A stretch of DNA of 64,000 nt from Nocardioides marmorisolisilvae (GTDB lineage: Bacteria > Actinomycetota > Actinomycetes > Propionibacteriales > Nocardioidaceae), in the NCBI RefSeq assembly GCF_003725775.1, contig NZ_RJSG01000002.1:310001-374000 (forward strand), given 5' to 3'. Both the position numbers and the translations under genes were made by a program. Under the pieces are notes generated by a model that saw only the letters and a program-made list of their open reading frames with translations, had not been told where the DNA came from and searched no databases. This document shows, piece after piece, positions 15,125-21,669 of this stretch. Every line of letters begins with the position of its first letter. Position 1 is the first letter of the stretch.

Positions 15125-15787
15125 TCAGACGAGCTCAGGGGCTTCCTGGAGCTCGTCGTGACCACCCGCGGCCGGCGCTGTGCGCTGCGGCGGGATGAGG
15201 ACCCGTCGCCGCGTCTCGGGCGCCTTCGCGGCTGCCTTCTCCTCCCAGATCCGGGAGCCACGAAGTTCCTTGAGCAGCTGCCCGAGAGCAGCCAGTGCGA
15301 TGAGTGCTGCGGGGCCGCCGATGAACAGCATCCGGGTGGTGCGGTCGGCCAGGGCGATGAACACCCAGCCGGCCTTCGGGACGCTGAACTGCACGACGGG
15401 CTGCTCCTGACCGAGGAGCTTGAAGTGCCACGGGTCGGGGTCCGGGTTGTTGTCACCCTTGGTGGTGAACAGCACTCCGCCACCCTCGGCCGGCTCCATC
15501 TTCATCACCCGGTGCGTGACCAGGTGGTTCACGCCGGAGTCGGCGGGCGGCATGTAGGTGATGACGTCCCCGACCTTCAGGTCCTCGACGGGGGTCTTCT
15601 TCTCGAAGACGACCGAGCCGATGTCGTAGGTGCCGGTCATCGAACCGCCGGTGATCACGTAGCGGCTGTAGCCGAAGAGGCTCGGCGCCACCCACGCGAG
15701 ACCAGCCAGCATCACGAGCAGGACCGCAGTGTTGATCGCCCAGCCGCTGGCGCGGCGAACGGGGGTGATCTGGAGGTGATTGCTCAT
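15125..15787 (-). CDS. sipW: SipW-type signal peptidase I
   Basis: 220 residues. An N-terminal TM (AINTAVLLVMLAGLAWVAPS) precedes the catalytic box YVITGGSMTGTYDIGSVVFE, with the nucleophilic Ser in GGSM. It continues with VGDVITYMPP and THRVMKM, where His replaces the usual catalytic Lys, as in SipW/ER-type peptidases. GDNNPDPDPW is the conserved GDNN box. A second TM near residues 145-175 and a cytoplasmic Lys/Arg/Pro tail follow. It should cleave the two GATFTSTS-type substrates encoded on either side. It lies 89 nt after the camelysin-like gene, in the same direction. Confidence 0.88.
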   Translation of the reverse strand: MSNHLQITPVRRASGWAINTAVLLVMLAGLAWVAPSLFGYSRYVITGGSMTGTYDIGSVVFEKKTPVEDLKVGDVITYMPPADSGVNHLVTHRVMKMEPAEGGGVLFTTKGDNNPDPDPWHFKLLGQEQPVVQFSVPKAGWVFIALADRTTRMLFIGGPAALIALAALGQLLKELRGSRIWEEKAAAKAPETRRRVLIPPQRTAPAAGGHDELQEAPELV

Positions 15788-15876
15788 CGCGGGCTCCTAC
15801 TCGTGATGCGGGTTCTGGATCAGGGGAGTGGTCGAAGTGGCCGGGCGCGTCCCCTGTGCGCGCCCGGCCTCTTCGA

Positions 15877-16401
15877 TCAGAAGTCCTGGCCGTTGAGCTG
15901 GACCGAGTCCCAGCGGTAGACCGCGTTGGCGGTCTTGCCCTGGTCGCCGTTGCCGGCGTTCGTGTCGAGCTTCACGACGAACTTGAAGGAGTGCGCCGCG
16001 CCGGAGGCCCAGGTGCCCAGGTCCGTCTTCGCGCCGTCGACGAGACCGCCGAAGGTGCCGGAGTAGACCGAGGTGCCGGTGGTGGTGTCGGTGATGTCGA
16101 GGGTCAGGTCGCTGCCGGCGAAGGTGTTGGCCGAGGAGACCTCGACCAGCGAGAACGCGGCGGCCAGCGAGCCGGTGTTGGTCAGGGTCAGCGTGCCGGT
16201 GACCGTGTCGCCCGGCTTCATGTTCGACAGGTTGAAGATCGCCTGGTCGGCCTTGCTGTTCGACTGCGTCAGGGTGCCGGCGGTCACCGCGGAGATGGTG
16301 TTGCCGCTGGTGCTCGTGAAGGTGGCGCCCGAGCCGACGGCCACAGCGGCGGCGGCAGCGAGGGTGGCGAGCGGGACGAGCAGCTTGCGGGTGTTCTTCA
16401 T
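15877..16401 (-). CDS. TasA/camelysin-like SipW-dependent exported protein
   Basis: 174 residues from the ATG at 16401, preceded by AAGGAG at ~10 nt. The signal peptide LLVPLATLAAAAAVAVGSGA runs into TFTSTSGNTISAVTAGTL, the hallmark of SipW-processed secreted proteins. The mature part holds the camelysin/TasA-like core: NMKPGDTVTGTLTLTNTGSL, then DLTLDITDTTTGTSVY and SFKFVVKLD. TasA in Bacillus forms extracellular fibres in biofilm matrix. A similar structural role is inferred here, not shown. It is the first gene of the unit with the SipW peptidase and carries an upstream element shared with the Ig-like protein gene. Confidence 0.82.
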   Translation of the reverse strand: MKNTRKLLVPLATLAAAAAVAVGSGATFTSTSGNTISAVTAGTLTQSNSKADQAIFNLSNMKPGDTVTGTLTLTNTGSLAAAFSLVEVSSANTFAGSDLTLDITDTTTGTSVYSGTFGGLVDGAKTDLGTWASGAAHSFKFVVKLDTNAGNGDQGKTANAVYRWDSVQLNGQDF

Positions 16402-16492
16402 GTCGATCTGGCTCCTTGTTGGTGGCAACCGGTCGGTTGCTGTTGTGAAGGTTCTTGGCGGGTTTTTCCCGATGACCAGAACGCTACGGAGG

Positions 16493-16513
16493 CCAGATCC
16501 ACGGGTTGGTAAC
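16493..16513. promoter_or_regulatory. Shared element upstream of the camelysin-like gene
   Basis: CCAGATCCACGGGTTGGTAA plus C is the counterpart of the element at 14983-15003. On the minus strand it is followed 6 nt later by TAGCGT, a usable -10 box (16481-16486). No good -35 box is present, consistent with an activator-dependent promoter. Confidence 0.4.
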
Positions 16514-16642
16514 GCGAACTGCTCGCTATTTCCACACTCCGGTACCAGTCAGGAACGGTCCTGTTGCCCACGTGTGGACGAGCCGCTCGAGGCGCGCGCC
16601 GCACTACGCTCGGCGGGACAACGCTGGAGCGGAGGTGAGCGG

Positions 16643-17800
16643 ATGGGTGTGGCCCTGGACTGGCCCGGCAAGGACGCCGCCGCCGCGCTCTCCACCGCCC
16701 CGCCCCAGGCGTCGGTCGAGATCCCCGAGGCGGATCACCTGCTGATCGCCGGGGACAACCTGGACGCGCTCAAGCTCCTCGCGCCGGCGCACGCGGGGGC
16801 GGTGAAGCTGATCTACATCGATCCGCCGTACAACACCCACCGCCGCTTCGTGTACGCCGACAGCTTCAGCACCGACGAGTGGCTCTCGATGATCTACCCG
16901 CGGTTGCTGCTCGCTCGCGACCTGCTCACCGAGGACGGCGCGATCGTCGTCTCGATCGGGGACGACCAGTCGCACACGCTACGGCTGCTGCTCGACGAGG
17001 TCTTCGGCGCGGAGAACCACGTGGCCGACGTGGTCTGGCAGAAGAAGTACACCCGCGCCAACGACGCCCGGTTCTTCTCCGACAACCACGAGTACCTCTT
17101 CGTCTACGCCCGCGACCTCGAGCAGCTCGCGATGCAGGGGGAGCCGCGCTCGGAGGCGCAGAACTCCGCCTACACGAACCCGGACGGCGACCCGCGCGGT
17201 CCGTGGAAGGCGACGCCGATCCACGCCAAGAGCGGCAACGACCCGGACTTCACCCACACCTTCAGCAACGGGGTGGTGTGGTCGCCGCTGCCGGGCACCT
17301 TCCCGCGGTTCAGTCACGAACGACTGGATCTGCTCGAAGCCGAGGGCGCGATCTGGTTCGGCCGGGACGGGCAGGCGCAGCCGAACCGGAAGACCTATCT
17401 GGCCGACCTCGCCGAACGGGTCACCCCGACCACGCTGTGGCTGCACACCGAGGTCGGCAACACCCACGAGGCGAACACCGAGCTCAAGGACCTCGGGCTG
17501 GGAGGCGTCTTCCAGAACCCGAAGCCGACCCGGCTGATCCGGCGTGTGCTGCAGCTGTTCACCGGACCGGACGACCTGGTCCTCGACTTCTTCGCCGGCT
17601 CCGGCTCGACCGCGCACGCCGTGCTGCTGGAGAACTGCGCCGACGGTGGCAAGCGCCGGTCGATCTCGGTGCAGTCGACTGACCCGGTGCCCGGCGACTC
17701 GGCCGCGGCCAAGGCCGGGTTCTCCACGCTGGACGAGATCACTGCCGCCCGCCTGCGCGCGGTCGCGGGCGCGGAGCCGACGGTGGTGCGCCTTGGCTGA
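16643..17800 (+). CDS. Beta-class site-specific DNA methyltransferase (type III Mod-like), copy 1
   Basis: 385 residues from ATG 16643, with GGAGGTGA 5-6 nt upstream. The catalytic motif is YIDPPYNTHRRFVYADSF (DPPY, motif IV) near residue 55. The SAM-binding motif DFFAGSGSTAHAV (motif I) is near residue 315. The order DPPY then FxGxG marks a beta-class amino-methyltransferase such as type III Mod subunits, usually N6-adenine specific. At 385 aa it is shorter than typical Mod (550-650 aa), so the target-recognition region is small. No restriction (Res) gene lies nearby. The next gene is a paralogue beginning 8 nt before this one ends. Confidence 0.85.
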   Translation: MGVALDWPGKDAAAALSTAPPQASVEIPEADHLLIAGDNLDALKLLAPAHAGAVKLIYIDPPYNTHRRFVYADSFSTDEWLSMIYPRLLLARDLLTEDGAIVVSIGDDQSHTLRLLLDEVFGAENHVADVVWQKKYTRANDARFFSDNHEYLFVYARDLEQLAMQGEPRSEAQNSAYTNPDGDPRGPWKATPIHAKSGNDPDFTHTFSNGVVWSPLPGTFPRFSHERLDLLEAEGAIWFGRDGQAQPNRKTYLADLAERVTPTTLWLHTEVGNTHEANTELKDLGLGGVFQNPKPTRLIRRVLQLFTGPDDLVLDFFAGSGSTAHAVLLENCADGGKRRSISVQSTDPVPGDSAAAKAGFSTLDEITAARLRAVAGAEPTVVRLG

Positions 17801-19016
17801 GACCTACGGCCTGACCTGGCCGGGCAAGAAGGACGCCCTCGCCCTGGCCCACACCCCGCCGAAAGGTCACTTGAGTACGCCGAACGGTCGCTTGGACACC
17901 GTCGAACGGTCACTGGGTGACGTGTTCATCGAGGGCGAGAACCTCGAGGTCCTCAAGCTGCTCACCCCCGAGTACGCCGACGCGGTGAAGCTGATCTACG
18001 TCGACCCGCCGTACAACACCGGCAACGACCCGGTCTACGGCGACGACTACCGCGACTCCAGCTGGCTCTCGATGATCTACCCGCGGCTGGTGCGCGCCCG
18101 TGACCTGCTCACGCCCGACGGCCTGATCGCCGTCTCGATCGACGACCACGAGCTGCACCACCTGGTCACCGTGATGAACGAGGTCTTCGGGGAGAAGAAC
18201 TTCATCACGATCCTCAACTGGCGCAAGCGCGGAACCGGGGGACAGGTCGCCAAGAACGCGATCATCAACCAGGTCGAGTACGTCGTCTGCTTCGCCCGCG
18301 ACGCTGCCCAGCTTCGGCTGGTGGGGTTGCCGAACGAGAACCACGGCACCGCGCGCTGGCGTGACTTCCGCAAGGCGGGAGGCCAGTGGCAGCGGCGCTA
18401 CCGGCCCAAGCAGTTCTTCCCGCTCTGGGTCTTACCCGACGGCTCGGTCTCGCTGACCGAGAGCCCAGGGGCGATCGCGGTGCACCCGACCGACGCGACG
18501 GGGGAGGAGGGCTTCTGGGAGAACGGCGTGCCGACGACCGCGGAACGGATCGATGCCGGCGAGCTGCGCGGCCGGATCATCCGAGGGCGCTGGAAGATCG
18601 AGCAGCTGGAGGTCGCCAAGCAGACCACCAACGCCGGCAACTACCTGGAGATCCCGTCGACGCGTGGCACTGAACGGCTCAAGGCACTGCTCGGCTCGGT
18701 GGTGCTGGAGAACCCGAAGCCGGTCGAGCTGATCCACTACCTGTTGCACATCTCCGACCTGCGCGACGGCGATGTCGTGCTCGACTTCTTCGCCGGCTCC
18801 GGTACGACGGGGGATGCCGTGCTGTCCTGGCGGGCCGAGACCGGTCGGGATGTCAGCTACGTGCTGGTCACCTCCGACCATCCGGTCGCGGCCGGCACCG
18901 GCGCCGCGCTGGCGGGTTTCAGCACCGTCGCCGAGATTGGCTTGGCGCGGGTGCGGGCCGCGGCAGATGACGTCGAGGCATTACCTCCAAGGACGCTGAA
19001 ACTCGTAGCGGACTGA
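17793..19016 (+). CDS. Beta-class site-specific DNA methyltransferase (type III Mod-like), copy 2
   Basis: 407 residues. The TTG at 17793 is taken as the start because it gives MAETYGLTWPGKKDALALAH, which aligns with MGVALDWPGKDAAAALSTAP of copy 1; no in-frame ATG or GTG fits. Motif IV is YVDPPYNTGNDPVYGDDYRD and motif I is DFFAGSGTTGDAVLSWRAET. The core follows the Mod pattern (WLSMIYPRLVRARDLL, then GLIAVSIDDHELHHL). The 8-nt overlap with copy 1 suggests coupling and perhaps a heterodimer in which each subunit supplies recognition. Without a Res subunit it probably serves epigenetic marking rather than restriction. Confidence 0.83.
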   Translation: MAETYGLTWPGKKDALALAHTPPKGHLSTPNGRLDTVERSLGDVFIEGENLEVLKLLTPEYADAVKLIYVDPPYNTGNDPVYGDDYRDSSWLSMIYPRLVRARDLLTPDGLIAVSIDDHELHHLVTVMNEVFGEKNFITILNWRKRGTGGQVAKNAIINQVEYVVCFARDAAQLRLVGLPNENHGTARWRDFRKAGGQWQRRYRPKQFFPLWVLPDGSVSLTESPGAIAVHPTDATGEEGFWENGVPTTAERIDAGELRGRIIRGRWKIEQLEVAKQTTNAGNYLEIPSTRGTERLKALLGSVVLENPKPVELIHYLLHISDLRDGDVVLDFFAGSGTTGDAVLSWRAETGRDVSYVLVTSDHPVAAGTGAALAGFSTVAEIGLARVRAAADDVEALPPRTLKLVAD

Positions 19017-19030
19017 GCTACCGCTACCGC

Positions 19031-19159
19031 GTGGCTCAGAACCCGGAAGGAAGCTCTCGAACCTTCCTCGGCTTGGCCCAGCCCGGTTTCCAGACTCTGA
19101 CCAACGCGGTCGCCGACCCGGACGGCCCGATCCCGGTCCAGCAGGCCGCGATGCGCTAG
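19031..19159 (+). pseudogene. Probable remnant sharing its tail with the small protein gene at 21305
   Basis: A GTG-initiated frame of 42 codons ends ADPDGPIPVQQAAMR. The last 15 codons match the end of the 54-residue protein at 21305 (SDPDRPVPVQQAELR), with about 84% nucleotide identity over 45 nt. The upstream part (SSRTFLGLAQPGFQTLTNAV) lacks the membrane segment of that protein. It looks like a fused or decayed duplicate rather than a working gene. Confidence 0.4.
19115..19159 (+). repeat. Duplicated 45-nt tail sequence, copy 1
   Basis: It begins GACCCGGACGGCCCG and ends GCGATGCGCTAG. It is repeated in the same orientation at 21425-21469, bracketing the lower-GC fused peptidase/lipoprotein gene. 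Confidence 0.6.
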
Positions 19160-21174
19160 CTTCTCCGGGCAACGTCGACTAAGTCGACGACGGCGTGATC
19201 ATCGGGCTTGTTCTCGTTTGGAAGTGCAAATCGCGATCGGTCTAGCGCCGCTCCGAGGTCCCAATAGTTGGTACGGGCGAGGAACAGGACCGATCGCGGG
19301 TCTCCCAGGTCTTGCACAACCCGTCTGCCGTCCTGCGTGCCCCAGATTGTGAAATGGCCAGCGACGATCGGCCAGTATCCAGCGCTGTAGCCGTGGTGCA
19401 AGAGCATCGGTTTTCCTCCGATCGGCTCAGACCAGATTTCATACGGATCGTCGAAGATGCCATCGGGCGGGGGTGACTTCGTTTCCGGGTCGATGTGTTG
19501 CGTCCAAACGAGCCAGGTGTCGTTGGCGGCGCATCCCATCGCGAGTCCGGTGTGAGTGAGCGGAGTCGGAGACCCTCCCGCGAGAGGAACTTGCCAACAG
19601 TCGCCACCCACCTCGGGCTGTCGGTGGGGCCCCGTACTTGGGCCGAGGTAGATCAACGAGTCGCCGCTCACCGATTCAGTGCCAGGGGTGAGAACTGCAT
19701 GACGCATCACAGTTCTTGGCGAACTCCAATCATGACGCCACAGCCATTCGTGCGCCGTTCGTTTGCCGTCTCTTTCGGCCGACGACCAGGCGATGTAGTC
19801 GTCGCCGGCGCTCATCCACGGCACCCACGGGTCTGGTGTTTGCCCGTTGCTGAGCAGGGTCAACAGCTGGTGAGTCTCGGGATTGGCGGCTACGACTCGC
19901 CAAAGAACGTCCATGTCGCCGTCGCCTTGCGCCTTGGACTGATCCACGAAAACGGTCCAGGAGCCTGACACCCCGGCCCAGCCGACATAGCCGTGAGGAA
20001 ACGCCGAATGTGCTACCCGCCTGCGTTTACCCGTCGTCAGATCGACAGACATGACCGATGCCCGGTCCAGGTCGCCCTCCTGTCGGGACGGATACACGAG
20101 CCGTTTCGAGTCTCCGCTGATCGCCCCCACGGAGCCCCCGAGGTCGATTTGTTTGACTGTCCGCGCAATCGGTGGGCGAACAACTCCACGATCGGTGGTT
20201 TCAGGGTTCTGTGACTGAAGCGCGTGCTTCGGCGGGCCGTGACCCCGGTCGCATCCGCTCAATCCCATCAGGATGAACGCGATCAACAGACAATGCGCGC
20301 TCTTGGCTCTCACGAAACGATTCCATGGATGGAGTCCGTCGTGATCGCGGTGAACGCGATTGGTCAGCAGTTCACGGTGCTTACCGTACGACTGGTAGTT
20401 CGACTGCCCGTAGATGTAAACCGGGTCCCACTCCTCGCCGATCCAGAGATAGTGGGTCGAGCCGACCATCTCGTAGCCGTAGACGAAGTCGAAGTGCTTC
20501 AAGTTGTGATTGGTCGGAAAGAACGACAGGTACATGGTGTCGATGTTTGCGATCACGGACTGGTGGAACGAATAGGTGTCCATCGTGACGGTGTTGAAGT
20601 AGGACGTCGCGCTGGTTGGCCGCGAGGTTGTCCAGTGGCCGAAGCTGCTGAAGTTAGCGTTGAGGGCACTAGCGACGTTTGCGCGGGATGTTCCGACGCC
20701 TTCTTTTGTGCCCTCCCAGCTTGCAAAGGCCTGCTCGGTGAAGTCTTTGTAGGCACCGGTCTTGTACCGGTACATCGCGGACACCATGTTGCGCGTCGCG
20801 CTCGGTCCACAGGTATACGCCTTCTTGCCGTTGCCCTGGCCCTCTCGATAGATGCTCATCATCTGCACCTCGGGAAGCTTGTACGACACCGGGGGGTCGC
20901 CACCTTCTCCCGGATTGGTCGAGTACGGCTGGACAGCACCGGAAGAACCGGACGTCGACCCGTTCATGGCTGCCAGCTGCGAATCCTTCGACTGCTGCTG
21001 GGAGCGCTGCGAGGCAGTCATCGGAGGATCGGCGACAACCGGAGCGCAGGTTCCTGCCTCGGTGTAGCCGCCGGGGCGGCAAGTGGCCGCTTGCGCCGAC
21101 GTGAACGGGGCCAGGCTGAAGACAAGAACTGTGAGTCCGGCCAGCCGGACTGCGCGAGCGGGTGAGAGAAGCAT
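19156..21174 (-). CDS. Apparent fusion: secreted C39-like peptidase plus TolB-like lipoprotein
   Basis: 672 residues from ATG 21174 (GGAGG 6-7 nt upstream). Residues 1-30 are a signal peptide (LAGLTVLVFSLAPFTSAQA). The next part holds KAYTCGPSATRNMVSAMYRY (Cys in a papain/C39-like start of helix) and a His in LKHFDFVYGYEMVG. Then, without a stop, comes RFVRAKSAHCLLIAFILMGL followed by SGC, a second signal with lipobox. From there a ~350-residue beta-rich region contains GAISGDSKRLVYP, DDYIAWSSAERDG and DTWLVWTQ, like TolB/beta-propeller repeats. An internal GTG at 20313 with a weak GGA upstream could start a separate lipoprotein. Composition is lower in GC than the flanks, suggesting acquisition. 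Confidence 0.65.
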   Translation of the reverse strand: MLLSPARAVRLAGLTVLVFSLAPFTSAQAATCRPGGYTEAGTCAPVVADPPMTASQRSQQQSKDSQLAAMNGSTSGSSGAVQPYSTNPGEGGDPPVSYKLPEVQMMSIYREGQGNGKKAYTCGPSATRNMVSAMYRYKTGAYKDFTEQAFASWEGTKEGVGTSRANVASALNANFSSFGHWTTSRPTSATSYFNTVTMDTYSFHQSVIANIDTMYLSFFPTNHNLKHFDFVYGYEMVGSTHYLWIGEEWDPVYIYGQSNYQSYGKHRELLTNRVHRDHDGLHPWNRFVRAKSAHCLLIAFILMGLSGCDRGHGPPKHALQSQNPETTDRGVVRPPIARTVKQIDLGGSVGAISGDSKRLVYPSRQEGDLDRASVMSVDLTTGKRRRVAHSAFPHGYVGWAGVSGSWTVFVDQSKAQGDGDMDVLWRVVAANPETHQLLTLLSNGQTPDPWVPWMSAGDDYIAWSSAERDGKRTAHEWLWRHDWSSPRTVMRHAVLTPGTESVSGDSLIYLGPSTGPHRQPEVGGDCWQVPLAGGSPTPLTHTGLAMGCAANDTWLVWTQHIDPETKSPPPDGIFDDPYEIWSEPIGGKPMLLHHGYSAGYWPIVAGHFTIWGTQDGRRVVQDLGDPRSVLFLARTNYWDLGAALDRSRFALPNENKPDDHAVVDLVDVARRS

Positions 21175-21304
21175 CAGGACCTCCAGGGGAACAGGACGAG
21201 TGCCCTGATATTCCTTTAAGTTCCCACAATTGCGTAATAGGGATCCGAACATCTGTGGATAACAAGCCCTCGTGCGCGTGGGGTCGGCCCTGCCCGGGTA
21301 GTCC

Positions 21305-21469
21305 ATGGGCATGCGACGTATTGGTAGTCACCGCTCGTCGAACGTTCCGTTCTGGTGCCAGATCAGCATCCAGGTCCTCGGGACGGTGCTCGTGGCCGCG
21401 GCGCTGCTCGCCAGCGCGGTGAGCGACCCGGACCGGCCGGTTCCGGTCCAGCAGGCGGAGCTGCGCTAG
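21305..21469 (+). CDS. 54-residue single-pass membrane microprotein
   Basis: It starts MGMRRIGSHRSSNVPFWCQI and continues with a hydrophobic segment (SIQVLGTVLVAAALLASAVS). It ends in the short polar tail DPDRPVPVQQAELR. The basic N-terminus predicts a cytoplasmic start and an external tail, or a secreted peptide. A 12-bp hairpin follows at 21501-21530, supporting a real transcription unit. Its tail is duplicated at 19115-19159. No known family was recognised. Confidence 0.55.
   Translation: MGMRRIGSHRSSNVPFWCQISIQVLGTVLVAAALLASAVSDPDRPVPVQQAELR
21425..21469 (+). repeat. Duplicated 45-nt tail sequence, copy 2
   Basis: Direct-orientation partner of 19115-19159, 2,310 nt away. Here it is the 3' end of an intact small membrane-protein gene, so this copy is probably the original. 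Confidence 0.6.
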
Positions 21470-21500
21470 GCGCCGAGCCCGTCGAGGTGGGCTTCGACGC

Positions 21501-21530
21501 CTGGTGGGACTCGCAGGGGAGTCTCACCAG
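21501..21530 (+). terminator. Hairpin after the 54-residue membrane protein gene
   Basis: CTGGTGGGACTC pairs with GAGTCTCACCAG (12 bp with one G-U pair) across a 6-nt loop, 32 nt past the stop codon. Confidence 0.6.
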
Positions 21531-21669
21531 GTCTCCAAGCCCATATCGGCCCAGGGTCGGCTGAACGGCGTTATCGACACTTTCGGTTTCTCTATCCACA
21601 AGCGTCCCCAGGTCGTACCTTTCGTCCAGAACGCCCTCATGTTTCTGGGACCCGAAGGACGTAATCGCC

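Noticed and set aside
12664-15483. A 939-codon reading frame spanning the Ig-like protein region
   Set aside because: Only its last 139 codons (12664-13083) are a real gene; the rest is a low-complexity shadow of the Ig-like protein and SipW genes.
16073-16642. N-terminal extension of the first methyltransferase
   Set aside because: The extension runs antisense through the camelysin-like gene and its promoter, while ATG 16643 has an excellent GGAGGTGA site.
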